Assembly: GCF_030704535.1 (NCBI RefSeq)
Contig: NC_081818.1
Span: 1,315,001 to 1,379,000 of the forward strand
Reading direction: 5' to 3'
DNA from: Vitis vinifera
Taxonomy: Eukaryota > Streptophyta > Magnoliopsida > Vitales > Vitaceae
Length of the DNA: 64,000 bases
Below are positions 49,674 to 62,519 of this stretch, in pieces. Under the pieces are notes generated by a model. The model saw nothing but the letters and a program-made list of their open reading frames with translations. It was not told the DNA's origin and ran no database searches. Every line of letters starts with the position of its first letter. Position 1 is the stretch's first letter. Made by a program: the position numbers and the translations under genes.

Positions 49674-52600
49674 CAAAGTTTTTAAAGGCGAAAGCGTAAG
49701 GCGAGGCGTTTTTGTGTTCGTGAGGCGAGGCGTAAGCTTTTTGAGCCTTACATTATATAATTAATTAATATTTTAAATTATATAAAATAAAATAGCATAA
49801 ATAAAAACATGAAAACAATTCATTAGAATCATAAAAAAAAACATACTAGTTCCCTACTTTCACAAAAAACCACAACAAATTCATAAAATAGATTATAGAT
49901 TCAACTATACTAATAGTTTCAAACTTTAACAAAAAGCCATAACTAAGTCATGAAATAGAAAATAGAGTCAACCATAATAATAGTTCTAAACTTTTACAAA
50001 AAATCCATAACTAAGTCATGAAATAACAACTAGAGTAAATTGTTTCAACTTAAATCCTCCTCTCCAAGGTCATCATCATCCTCATCCAATGTATCAATAG
50101 TAGGAAAATGTCCACTATCATGTATCCCCATTTCATCTAAATCTTCATCTTCATCAATTGGTGTCAAATTCAATTCCTTCTCTTTGCCTTTGCCTCCACT
50201 TGTACCTAGCTAAAGTATTAATTATGTGTAAATATTAAAAGTTTTTTTTATTAAATTTAATCAAATTTATGATTTCAATTTTTGAGTACTTACTTGGTAC
50301 TTCATTATGTTTCCTTTTGTAGGAATGTGAAGAAACCATATGATCCGATGATGCTTGCGTCTCTTGGGAGTTGGATGACACAACTCTAATGGCATCAACA
50401 TTGAATAATTCATTATCTTGAAGCCAACAAAGATCAAGGGGGAGGAGGAGATCTTCTTTTTCCGCAATCCATTCATCATCGGAATCAATCTCCTCTACCA
50501 AGATTGGATCAACATTTTGTTTCCTTTGTAGACTTCGCTCTCTCAATCTAGTGTTGTACCTTACATATACTAGAGCATTCAACCTTTGATGTTCAAGTCT
50601 ATTTCTTTTTCTTTTTTGTATGGATCTACAAATAATAAAAGAAACAATTTTATGTGTTAAAATGAAATAAAGTTCTCTAACATTGAAATAGAAATATATG
50701 TATAAAAATTTACAAAAATAGAAGTATTACCGATTCAAATGTGCTCCAATTTCTTTCACATCCCGAAGCACTACAAGTAAGGCTAAGGACTCAAATAGCA
50801 AACTTTTGCAACTCCGGTGTTGAACCCCCAAAACACATCCACCAACTTGTAGGACTTCTTAATGTTCGAGAATCAATTGCAATACGACTCCCAAATTCAC
50901 CCATTGCTTGGCCATATGAGTCCAATTGAATGTCAGCTTTTAAACGTTCTTGATAATCCAACATCGTATCCATGCATTCAAATAATCCCTTCCTCACTTC
51001 ATCAACATTAGAGAACTTATCTCCATACCGCAATTGAGGATTAAGATAATAGTCTGCTGCATGTAAAGGTCGATGAAGTTGCGAAGTCCATCTTACATCA
51101 ATTTTTCTCCAAATTGGGCCATATTTTCTCTCCATGCCCCGACAATTAAATGCAATCTTCTCCTTAGCTGAATCCATCAACTCATAAATATAACCCATGG
51201 CTGGTCTTTCCTCTGAATTAACCTCTCTCAAGACACTAACTAATGGAACAGTGGTCTTTATGCAAAAAGCAACATGAGGCCAAAAATTTGGATCAAACAA
51301 CACTGTACTTCGAGTTTTCACACCTTCTATCTTTTTAACCCATGTGCTTGAACACCATTTTTCCGAGGAGAACATTGCTATAAGAGCTTGCTTTTGATTA
51401 TAAAGACTTTGGAGAGTAAGAAATGCAGTAGCAAACTGTGTAATTGCTGGACGAATAAGTTCATGATTTTTTGTAAATGTTCTCATCAAGCTAAGAACCC
51501 AAGTATGCCCATATATAAACTTCACAACTTGCCTAGCTCGAGAAAGTGTAGTAGCATGAACATTTAGCTTTCCAATATCCTCCAACATCAAATCAATGCA
51601 ATGAGCAACACAAGGAGTCCACCACAATCTACTCTTTTTTTCCATAAGCCTCATTCCAGCATTCACATAATTAGAGGCATTATCAGTGATGACTTGCACA
51701 ACATTCTCCTCTCCAATTTCTTCAACCACCTCATCAACATATTTGAACATCAATTCCCCATTTTTTATTGTATCAGAAGCATCAATTGATTTCATAAACC
51801 AAGTGCCAGCAGGACTATTCACCAAAAAATTGATAAGACACCTACTTTTTCCATCTGTCCAACCATCTGACGTAATTGAACATCCATATTGTTTCCAAGC
51901 TTTTTTGTGATCTTCCTTAATGATACTTAGGTCATTCACCTCTTCTTTAAGAATCCATGTCCTCAATTCGTGCATAGATGGAGGCTTAAACCCGGGCCCA
52001 AAGTTTGCAACAATGTCTATCATAGGAAACCAATAAGGATCATTCACAGTGTTAAATGGGAGACCTTTTGAATACATAAACCTACCAATTTTTCTACACA
52101 CTTCCTTCCTTTCTTCTTGCTTCCACTTTGAATTCAAAGTACTTTGTCTAAGTTGTGAAGTGGTAAATTTATCCATGGGTTCCCTAGGAATAGGTTCCCC
52201 ACTCCCACTTACACTCCCACTCCCACTCCCACTCCCTAATGTCCCTATTGTTTTAGACAAGGCACTTTCATGCATTGAAGTTGAACCCATACCAATTTCT
52301 TGGAGCAATTCATTTCTCTTCGTTTTTTTATCCTTAAAATTAGCCAATGCCTCTTTACATTCCAATCTAGCATCTTCACTAACTTTGTTGCATGGTTTCA
52401 TACCATGATGAGTTCCGGCTAAGTAATGCTTTAGTCTATTCACCCCTCCCGTACATCTTTGATTGCAAAATTTACATCTTAAATATTGCTCTCCAGAAAC
52501 TTCAATCACATACTTCCACACAAAATCCTTTCTTGAATTTTTTGAATCGGAGGAACTCATTCTGAAAAAAATCACCAATAATAATATTCAAATTTCTATA

Positions 52601-53473
52601 TAACAATATAATTGACTAAAAAATAATAACGAAGCACAATTGAAAGAAATTTAAAAATGAAATACAAAATTTGCTTGGTTTAAATTAAAAAAAAAACCAA
52701 TTTTTTTTAAAGGAGTTTAAAAATTATACACATAAATTTTAATTGGAATTTAATAATGAAATAAAGAAAATTGAGGTGAGAATTAAAATTAAACCAGAAA
52801 TAAAAATTCAAAATTCACAAATAATTATCTTTTATATAATTTTAATTATATTTGTTTATTGATACTATAAGCAAACATGTAAAAAACTTCAAAAAAAAAT
52901 CTTATTAACAAAAGACACATCTGATTTGATAATTTAAAAAAAAAAAAAATGAAAAACCTACTGGGATAGAGAGAAAAAAGGGTTTAAAACTTAAATAGAT
53001 ATACAACACATCTGATTTGATAAAAAAAAAAAAAAAAAAAGATGAAGAGTCGACGCCCGTGTGGATTGCAGAGAGAGAAACAAAGAGGGAGAAACCATGG
53101 AAGAGGGAGTTCGCAACATACCTGGAGATGAGAGGGATTGCCGCCGGAGAAGATCACTACGATTGGTCGCCGTCGAGGGTGAGCACTCCGTCGCCGCTTG
53201 ACTGGAAGAGGTAGGGTTTCGTTTTGGGTTTGTTTTCAGTCGGGACTGGGGTTTTAGGGATTACTTAGGGTTTTTTTTTAAATCTCTATTCATTGCCACA
53301 TCAGATCCGACGAAGCGTACGCCTCACCGGAAAAGCGTGAAAGACGCGATCAAAGCGGGCCTCACCAGAAAAGCGTACGCCTTTCAGGTGTTTCGCTTTA
53401 TTTTTAACGCCTCAACGTGTTTTCACTGAGCCTCGCCTCAAGGCGCGCCCCACAAACGCCTTTAAAAACATTG
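49674..53473 (-). mobile_element. hAT transposon B (inner), 3.8 kb, minus orientation
   Basis: Termini are CAAAGTTTTTAAAGGCG (49674) and CGCCTTTAAAAACATTG (ending 53473), inverted repeats shared with A. The 8-bp flanks GTCGGAAC and GCCGAAAC derive from one octamer, consistent with hAT integration. B is closely related to A throughout, including noncoding ends. Confidence 0.93.
50045..52560 (-). pseudogene. hAT transposase of element B, with stop and frameshift
   Basis: ATG is at 52560 (MSSSDSKNSRKDF), and exon 1 would run to the donor at 50731, exon 2 from 50625 and the last exon to 50045. The BED finger is intact (CKFCNQRCTGGVNRLKHYL), followed by a Gly-Ser repeat, the DUF659-type core and the C-terminal region. 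An in-frame TGA at 50793-50791 replaces the Arg CGA seen in A (FAI-stop versus FAIRALN), a CpG transition. An A-rich tract near 50605-50618 differs in length from A and shifts the frame in exon 2. It is therefore unlikely to make full-length transposase. Confidence 0.9.
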
Positions 53474-53481
53474 GCCGAAAC
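53474..53481. repeat. Right target-site duplication of hAT B
   Basis: GCCGAAAC; it differs from the inferred original GCCGGAAC by G to A at the same CpG that is C to T in the left copy. Confidence 0.85.
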
Positions 53482-56208
53482 TCATCATGGTATGAAACCA
53501 TGCAACAAAGTTAGTGAAGATGCTAGATTGGAATGTAAAGAGACATTGGCTAATTTTAAGAATAAAAAAACGAAGAGAAATGAATTGCTCCAAGAAATTG
53601 GTATGGGTCCAACTTCAATGCATGAAAGTGCCTTGTCTAAAACAATAGGGACATTAGAGAATGGGAATGAGAGTGTAAGTGGGAGTGGGGAACCTATTCC
53701 TAGGGGACCCATGGATAAATTTACCACTTCACAACCTAGACAAAGTACTTTGAATTCAAAGTGGAAGCAAGAAGAAAGGAAGGAAGTGTGTAGAAAAATT
53801 GGTAGGTTTATATATTCAAAAGGTCTCCCATTCAACATTGTGAATGATCCTTATTGGTTTCCTATGATAGATGCTGTTGCAAACTTTGGGCCCGGGCTTA
53901 AGCCTCCATCTATGCACGAATTGAGGACATGGATTCTTAAAGAAGAGGTGAATGACCTAAGTATCATTAAGGAAGATCACAAAAAAGCTTGGAAACAATA
54001 TGGATGTTCAATTATGTCAGATGGTTGGACAGATGGAAAAAGTAGGTGTCTTATCAATTTTTTGGTGAATAGTCCTGCTGGCACTTGGTTTATGAAATCA
54101 ATTGATGCTTCTGATACAATAAAAAATGGGGAATTGATGTTCAAATATGTTGATGAGGTGGTTGAAGAAATTGGAGAGGAGAATGTTGTGCAAGTCATCA
54201 CTGATAATGCCTCTAATTATGTGAATGCTGGAATGAGGCTTATGGAAAAAAAGAGTAGATTGTGGTGGACTCCTTGTGCTGCTCATTGCATTGATTTGAT
54301 GTTGGAGGATATTGAAAAGTTAAATGTTCATGCTACTACACTTTCTCAAGCTAGGCAGGTTGTGAAGTTTATATATGGGCATACTTGGGTTCTTAGCTTG
54401 ATGAGAACATTTACAAAAAATCATGAACTTATTCGTCCAGCAATTACACGGTTTGCTACTGCATTTCTTACTCTCCAAAGTCTTTATAAGCAAAAGCAAG
54501 CTCTTATAGCAATGTTCTCCTCGGAAAAATGGTGTTCAAGCACATGGGCTAAAAAGGTAGAAGGTGTGAAAACTCGAAGTACAGTGTTGTTTGATCCAAA
54601 TTTTTGGCCTCATGTTGCTTTTTGCATAAAGACCACTGTTCCATTAGTTAGTGTCTTGAGAGAGGTTGATTCAGAGGAAAGACCAGCCATGGGTTATATT
54701 TATGAGTTGATGGATTCAGCTAAGGAGAAGATTGCATTTAATTGTCGGGGCATGGAGAGAAAATATGGCCCAATTTGGAGAAAAATTGATGCAAGATGGA
54801 CTCCGCAACTTCATCGACCTTTACATGCAGCAGACTATTATCTTAATCCTCAATTGCGGTATGGAAATAAGTTCTCTAATGTTGATGAGGTGAGGAAGGG
54901 ATTATTTGAATGCATGGATACGATGTTGGATTATCAAGAACGTTTAAAAGCTGACATTCAGTTGGACTCATATGACCAAGCAATGGGTGAATTTGGGAGT
55001 CGTATTGCAATTGATTCTCGAACATTAAGAAGTCCTACAAGTTGGTGGATGCGTTTTGGGGGTTCAACACCGGAGTTGCAAAAGTTTGCTATTCGAGCCC
55101 TTAACCTTACTTGTAGTGCTTTGGGATGTGAAAGAAATTGGAGCACATTTGAATCGGTAATACTTCTATTTTTGTAAATTTTTATACATATATTTCTATT
55201 TCAATGTTAGAGAACTTTATTTCATTTTAACACATAAAATTGTTTCTTTTATTATTTGTAGATCCATACAAAAAAAAGAAATAGACTTGAACATCAAAGG
55301 TTGAATGCTCTAGTGTATGTAAGGTACAACACTAGATTGAGAGAGCGAAGTCTACAAAGGAAACAAAATGTTGATCCAATCTTGGTAGAGGAGATTGATT
55401 CCGATGATGAATGGATTGCGGAGAAAGAAGATCCCCTCCTTCCCCTTGATCTTTGTTGGCTTCAAGATAATGAATTATTCAATGTTGATGCCATTAGAGT
55501 TGTGTCATCCAACTCCCAAGAGACGCAAGCATCATCGGATCATATGGTTTCTTCACATTCCTACAAAAGGAAACATAATGAAGTACCAAGTAAGTACTCA
55601 AAAATTGAAATCATAAATTTGATTAAATTTAATAAAAAAAAACTTTTAATATTTACACATAATTAATACTTTAGCTAGGTACAAGTGGAGGCAAAGGCAA
55701 AGAGAAGGAATTGAATTTGACACCAATTGATGAAGATGAAGATTTAGATGAAATGGGGATACATGATAGTGGACATTTTCCTACTATTGATACATTGGAT
55801 GAAGATGATGATGACCTTGGAGAGGAGGATTTAAGTTGAAACAATTTACTCTAGTTGTTATTTCATGACTTAGTTATGGATTTTTTGTAAAAGTTTAGAA
55901 CTATTATTATGGTTGACTCTATTTTCTATTTCATGACTTAGTTATGGCTTTTTGTTAAAGTTTGAAACTATTAATATAGTTGAATCTATAATCTATTTTA
56001 TGAATTTGTTATGGTTTTTTGTGAAAGTAAGGAACTAGTATGTTTTTTTTTATGATTCTAATGAATTGTTTTCATGTTTTTATTTATGCTATTTTATTTT
56101 ATATATTTTAAAATATTAATTAATTATATAATGTAAGGCTCAAAAAGCTTACGCCTCAACGCCTTGAGGCTTACGCCTCGCCTTACGCTTTCGCCTTTAA
56201 AAACTTTG

Positions 56209-57617
56209 GTATGGACTGAAAGGAGGCTTGTGGCTACTTTAGGAGATGGGCCCTCTCCTATATTGAAACTTCAGCGGCTTCGTTTTGATGGGTATTTGTC
56301 GGTCAATCCAGACAGATGATAGAAGCAGTTTGGTCAAAGCCTTTCTAAGCCATTTGGGTGGGAGAGGGGGGAAGCATAGTTTCTTGCTTTATTGGAGGGA
56401 TTAACAGAAACAACCTCACTAAGCCTCAGTTGCCATTGGTATTTGGGTATTGTCCTCACTCCACTTTTCTAAGGTAGGAGAAGATTTTAGAGATATAACT
56501 GTGTGATGCACAGGAAAGTGAACGTTTCCAAGCCTCTGGGTTGTTCCTGTTTTTGGAGGCTAGGTCAGCCAACCAGATTGCAGATTATTTGGCATAAACC
56601 ATTATATTGGAGGTGTCTCTGTTGGGAACTTAGGCCCCTTGCCCTACATTTAGAGGGGGTTTGAGAGGCGTTTATCAAGTGCCAGTGGCTTTTGGGCAGG
56701 TTTATTTATATTTGGTAGTAGTCTAGGGTTTCTCTTCCTTCCTGTACTATAATCTTGCTTTTACTAAAAATAATAATAATTTATTCTGTTGAAAATTCTT
56801 TGCTGAAGGAACTAATGAATGACAAAAACTTGTCCCTACTATAAGTTAAATGATCTAGAAATTTTGACACTCATATGTGACATGATCCAAATTACATACA
56901 TCTGTACTATAATAGTATTAAGAGAACCCAAATAGAACATTCAAATGCAGAATTGTCAAAAAATCTATTCATAGCTTCATATATGTGTACTGTGATCACA
57001 TATGGTCAAATTGGTTTGGGATGGATTTAGCTACCTAGATTCCCCAATATCAACTTCCTTCTGCCACACAAAACATGCACTGCACACAGAGCAGAGAATA
57101 AGATGAGAATAACCCAAGATAATAACATAAAATTCTGATATGAATATATGTCACCTTTATCCAGAAAGGATGGCATTCAACAGAACAATGAAATAGAAAG
57201 GAAATAAAAATTTTTAACCACCACTGAAAATTCAGGTTATGGATAGAAATAAAACAAGAAAAGCAACTGTCTTTGCCTGGTTACAATTCAGACCAACTAA
57301 AACAATTTACGTTTCCCACAAAGTTGAGGCTTCAACTTTTCTTCCTTTATAAGAAGAAGAATGATTTCCACAATGTGCCAATTAATTAAACAACCCCTCT
57401 CCTGCCAGAAGCATAGAAGTGCATTAATCACAAGATAAAAGGTAGAAAAAAGAAATTATAGCACTGAAAGACAGCTGTTGGGTTGGAAAATAATGTTGCA
57501 GGAGTACAGCCCACAAAATCATTATTTCCCCATCCAACAGCTGTGATTGAGGAAGTATGCTAGTACCATTACTTGTAGGACAAGACATTATCAGAAATTT
57601 TTAATTAGAGAAAAATA
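56209..57617. other. Decayed retroelement-like stretch, then mtSSB 3' flank
   Basis: From 56209 to about 56770 the plus strand gives broken frames (LVATLGDGPSPILKLQRL, GGKHSFLLYWRD) that resemble transposon-derived ORF sequence in composition; I cannot name the family. It ends near AATAATAATAAT at 56770. From about 56800 to 57617 the sequence looks ordinary and probably includes the 3' UTR of the minus-strand mtSSB gene. Confidence 0.3.
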
Positions 57618-60600
57618 CTAACGCAGTTCATCAACAGAAATATTGCTGATGCTTTCTCCTGTCTTTATAAGGCGAATCCTCCCTGCAATAACAATGTGCC
57701 GCAGTAAGGACTTTCACTTATTTATGATTTTATATTAAATTCAAACTTCCAGAGTAATATTGCATTCTCGTTGTCTAGAGACTGTTGTATCAAAACCTTG
57801 TATCCATAGACGACACTGACATTCATGTTTCAGCAGATTACCAATGTCAATTTGTTACCAAGGAGCTCATGATTGCAAAGAACATTCAAGACAGCATGAG
57901 AGGATAACCAACCCAAGGGTATACATATCTTTCTGATGTGAAAACTCATAATCCGGACATTTGATTTTAACCCAAACTACACCTTTTAGATTTAAAGGAA
58001 AATGGCAACTAGCAAAGGAGGGATAAATTTTCAGCATTGATATCCATCATTCAGATCCTGATGCTACCACAAAATGTTATGAAGTAAAAGCATAATATAA
58101 GAAGAATACTAATAAAGCTGCAACCAGTTTCTTAGAAACAGCCCCAAAGAGGGATGGAAGGAGGGTTGGGTGCCTGTATTTAGCGTTTGGCAATAGGAGA
58201 AATGAATCCAGGAAACATCTAGCCAAAGCTAAGACATACATGCTGAAAAGCTGACACTTGGTGTGTTCTCCTATATGTTCAGTAGAAACATTAAGAGAAA
58301 TTTTTGGAGTAGAATAAGAGAGACCAAATGCTACCACATAAACTCAAAAAACTGTACAATTATTAAAGAGTAGGAGTGGAGGATCATAAGAAACAAAAGA
58401 AGAAATCTTACACGGGCAAGAAGTTTCAAAATCTCAACTGTCATGAAGTTTCAACATTTATATATAAGGTAAATCGATCGATTACTTCCCAAACGATTAG
58501 TAAAACAGAAAAAAGAACTTTGACAAGAAAGTATTACTATGATCAACACTGTGACCAATAAAACAATTGCAATAGAAGCAGAATAAGAAAATTTTCTTCC
58601 CTAACAGAGACAATGGGTCATTCATTGACCCAATTTGATGGCTGGTTCCTGGTTCGACTAGTTTGACTAGTGGCTCAATCAGTTGCCCAGGCCCGACTGG
58701 ATTAAATCTTGAAAGTTTCAAAATTTTATATAAGGTTAAAACTAGCATCCTTTAAGCATCTAAATATTCATGGTTTTATTCTCTCCAACCGCACCTCTCA
58801 TCTAAATCTTTGAACTATGTCATGCAGTTCACTAGTCCAATTAGCCAGTCAAGTTCAGTTCTGACATCGGTGTGCTACAGAGTTGGAATTCTTGAGTAAA
58901 ATTTCAAACTGAATATAAAAACTTTATAATTGACCAAAAACAAGAATGGATGAGTTAACTGAACACACTGACTCACTTTTATTCCAGATCATTCAAACTA
59001 CTTTCAGTTTTGCCTATCACTTGCATACCAAGTCAATAAGAATGATATTGAAGAAACTAAATAGCATTGATAGCAAACTAAAATCGTGAATGCTTGTCTT
59101 GTTTAAAAAGGAATAAAAAATAACATTGAGAAATAACAAAACAAGCAAACATACCATCACGACGAATACAAATCTCAGGCACATGTTTAACTTCACCATT
59201 GATGCTATCATTGTAAACTCTAACTTCAATGTCACCCTCAACATAAACTGAAGAGCTGCATAAAACTTCTATGCGTTAGCCAGCTCATTACAAACAGTTA
59301 TATTGGGGAAGGAAAATAGAGTACTTTTTGACAAGTTGTTGAACAGCATAAGCCCCAAGTGGTTCATTATGTACTGCAATTCGATGCCATTGAGCTGGCT
59401 TCGGCAAGTCTTTTCCTCCAATTCTTTGATCAAACATGCCCCCAGTCCCAACAGTAAATATCGTCACCGTTCGGCCATTTCTCAAGATTTTCTGCACGGG
59501 AGCTTGCCCAACTTTGCCACAAATAATTGCCTGCATGAAGATATTACAACTTCAGCTAGATATTACATTTGGTAAAACATATGCAACTAAAAATAAGTAT
59601 ATTCGGTCTTGTTGCTAAAAAACCTAAAGAGGAGGAAAAAAGAATGTGGATAAATCTTAATTATGGATTACACCTAGAGGGGGGTGAATAGGTGTTTTTT
59701 GATAATTTGAAAAAGGTTCCCTAAGAATGCTTCTCCCCCTCCTTAGAATTTTTAATTTGAATATTTTTCTCCTTCAATTCTTTACAACAAACAAGCTAAA
59801 TTACATCAAAGAATGAATGCATCAACACTATCCTAACAAGTATATCAATGCAATTCACATGCAAATGTAACAACACTCCCCAATCAGAATTTTCATCATC
59901 TTCCAACTACTTTAAACATAAATGCAAATATCCTTTACTTCAAACAAAAATCAAGCTGAAAATTATCAAGCCATTTCAAATCAGATTTTAGCTCAAATTC
60001 TCTACTAACCTACTCATTAAAACAACATAATTTTCTTAATCAAGATAAGCACAAAGAATATTAACTAAAGAAGGGATAGAGAGAATAAAGCAATGGTACC
60101 AAGATTTAATGTGGAAAATCTCCAAAGAGATCAAAATCCATGGGCCTACAAGTGATTAAAAGGACCCACTATGAAGAAAAAAACTAAATACAAGGTTTTA
60201 CCTAGCTCAAGTCTACCAACCCTCCCAAACCACTAGACTAGAACCTTTCCACTTCAGCTACTCGTCTTCTTCCTCCAAAGCATACTTGGAGTCCACACCA
60301 AGAACAAAGAGAGAATGGATGGAAGAACCAAATGAATCAGCTCATGTTTTAAAGAAAAATCCAATAAAAATTGTTTTTCAATTCAAAATGGGATGGATTT
60401 TCTTGGGAAACAAACAAGCCCACACTTAGAATGGGAGAGGAGCACAATGGGTATGTGTGATGGCTGCTAGTGTTCTCCACAACCCTAAAATGAAAAATCT
60501 AGGTTTAAATAGGTTGGAGAACTCTTGATCTAATGGCTGAAAAATGATCTAGCAGTAGATGGATCAATCTTAGATAAATTTAGATCAATCTTAAAACAGG

Positions 60601-62519
60601 GCATAAAAATACTTTGCCAAAAAAAATGTTGCCCCAAACTCCCAAAACTTCTTTAAATGATTTTCATTAATTTGAAAAACCCAATTAATTTGATTTCATC
60701 CATCCCTACCTCAACAGCGTGCCTTAGCCTCTAAGCACTTTCAACACCTTGAAATTCTTCATTAGGCAAGTAGTCCAAGGGAGGATTTGGTACACTCAAG
60801 TTGGGAGAACACTTAGGAGTTTTTGACCTAAAATTGTCAACCTAATTAAAGCACTCACAAAGTACAATATTATGAATCTTATATTCCATCTCATATTTAA
60901 AACATTAAACTCAAAAAACCCAACGCAACCAAGTTAAGTTGGTGTATTATACTTTGTTCAGCAGAGTTGCCTTTTTTCTCAGATCATAAATCATGGAAAG
61001 TAAGCTCTGAACAGTAACAAAGAGGAAATCCCTCCTTTTTGTTGAGTGAACTACATACAAATTTCAGTTATCTTAGTAAGGGATTTTGGGGTTTAGCATT
61101 CCTTCCTTTATCTGATTCCAGGAACAGTGGTTGAATCTGTAGATCACTATGAAGGGAAGAGGCAAACCAAAGAGGGTTCATCTTTATGGAGAGGGAGGAA
61201 AGGGCTATGGAGGTTATTTGTCCATGATTAGTGTGGTTCCAGGTTCCCATTGAGGTGGGAGGGTGAATAATTGAAAAAAAAAAAAGGCACTCTGCACTTG
61301 AAACTGTTATGTTCATGGTTCGATGGATCAGAAGGAGCATTATCTTTTTATGATAGGCAAATTATGAGGAAGTATACAAATAGGTGATGAACAAAAAGGA
61401 GTAACCCATGTAATAGAAAATGGCCAACAAAGGAACAAAAGACACCAAACAAAAGAAGGGTCTAAAACAACACAAGCTATCATCAAAATCTAAAAAGGAG
61501 GATGAGAAGATTTTGGAGAGCAGTTCCTTCATATCTAACTTGGGGAGTGAGGAAAGTGTGAATAGAACAATATCTGGAAGGATGAAATAATACACAGTGG
61601 AGGACGAAATAATACACAGTGGAAGCTCATGGAAATTGTATTTCGACCACTATATCTATGGACGAGGCTTTCAACCATGAATTTCTTTTTGGCATTTCAT
61701 GGAAATTGAATCAGTGAATTACACCGTTATGTCTTAAGAATATTGCAATTCCTTTTAAAATCTACCATCAAGAACAAGCCATTACAGAACATGGAAGATA
61801 TTAACACAAATTATGCTTGAAAATTAAAATGCCACTATTTCAATCATATCTCAAAAACGTCATTTCTCATCATTCATGTTAGTGCCTCCCATTTTCCATA
61901 GCAAAACCATTCTTAGTTTCCAACTATACCTCCATATGCAACACAAAACGCAATAAAGCCATTCAAATTTCGCTGGAACATCCGAATATCAATAAGTTTT
62001 TTCATTGAAAACTAATATCAAATACCTTGTGCACGCCCCGGAAACCCCAACCCTTCCTGGGATCCACACCTTGGAGTTGCAAGTTAGGCTTCTCAGTAAC
62101 CAAATCATTATCAGACTCTTCACCTTCACCATTCTTCCCATCACCATCGCCACCATCAAACGACACTGTTGAGTACCACGCCTTCGAGTTTTTTTGTACA
62201 CCCACCACTAGAATACATCACAAAATAACCACAAATTATCAAGAAGGAAAACACCCATTTCCACAAATTCCTAGATACCCAAATATCGAATCCCAGTTCA
62301 TATGATAAAACCTTCTTAGAACAATATACGATCAATCCGCTAAAATCTTCAATAGATGTTACTTTGGATTCGAACTAAACCCATAAACACCCATCAACAG
62401 AGAAACGCTAATCTCAACTCGCATCACATAATGCAACAAAACCATATAGAGGGAATTTTACCGAGTGAAGTGGTGGGTCTGACTCGTAAAAACCTGGCGA
62501 GGTTGGCAAGTGAACTCAT
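57618..62519 (-). CDS. MTSSB: Mitochondrial single-stranded DNA-binding protein (203 aa, 5 exons)
   Basis: Minus-strand exons are 62519-62462, 62207-62026, 59530-59325, 59255-59155 and 57682-57618 (stop TAG at 57620-57618). They total 612 bases with consistent phases. The N-terminus MSSLANLARFLRVRPTTS is basic, Ser/Ala-rich and lacks acids, as a mitochondrial presequence should. An acidic linker follows, then the SSB OB fold from about residue 80: GWGFRGVHKAIICGKVGQAP, TIFTVGTGG, AQWHRIAVHNE, SSVYVEGDIEVRVYND, ending GRIRLIKTGESISNIS. Bacterial-type SSB of this kind binds ssDNA in organelle replication and recombination. Length fits plant mtSSB (about 200 aa). Intron 2 (2.5 kb) holds repeats. 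Confidence 0.94.
59650..60940. repeat. Probable dispersed repeat in mtSSB intron 2
   Basis: It begins near GATTACACCTAGAGGGGGGT, a phrase I recall as recurring in many plant noncoding repeats, followed by low-complexity text and segments such as ATTTAATGTGGAAAATCTCC typical of LTR-type repeats. No terminal repeats or coding domain were found, so boundaries and class are uncertain. Confidence 0.35.
61345..61600 (-). mobile_element. Short LINE 3'-end fragment in mtSSB intron 2
   Basis: TTTTTATGATAGGCAAA matches the tail junction of the minus-strand LINE at 43724-43740. The following AGTATAC and lysine-codon-like text are also similar. It would be a strongly 5'-truncated insertion in the same orientation as the gene. 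Confidence 0.4.

Larger units (their letters stand above)
49525..55839 (+). pseudogene. hAT transposase of element A, disrupted by insertion of B
   Basis: It starts MSSSDSKNSRKDF at 49525 after an AG acceptor and is broken at 49673 inside the BED zinc finger. It resumes at 53482 and runs to a donor at 55156, with further exons 55262-55589 and 55679-55839 (ends GEEDLS). The resumed part has no internal stop. Visible parts are the zinc finger (CKFCNQRC...LKHH), a DUF659/RNase-H-like core (SDGWTDGKSRCLINF, VQVITDNASNYV) with the Asp residues expected in hAT catalysis, and a C-terminal dimerisation region (CSALGCERNWSTFES). The open frame reported from 53417 begins in B's terminus, so its first residues are not transposase. 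Confidence 0.9.
48522..56208 (+). mobile_element. hAT transposon A (outer), split by element B
   Basis: The left terminus CAATGTTTTTAAAGGCG at 48522 pairs with the right terminus CGCCTTTAAAAACTTTG ending at 56208. Subtracting the inner element and one target copy leaves about 3.88 kb, close to the 3.80 kb of B. Both ends carry clusters of GAGGCG/CGCCTC-type words (48550-48700 and 56145-56195). The coding region lies on the plus strand. Flanking octamers TATTCAAC and GTATGGAC do not match, so the original target duplication is lost. Confidence 0.9.

Noticed and set aside
53417-53481. First residues of the long plus-strand frame as transposase N-terminus
   Set aside because: These bases are element B's inverted terminus plus the target duplication; the real transposase start of A is at 49525.
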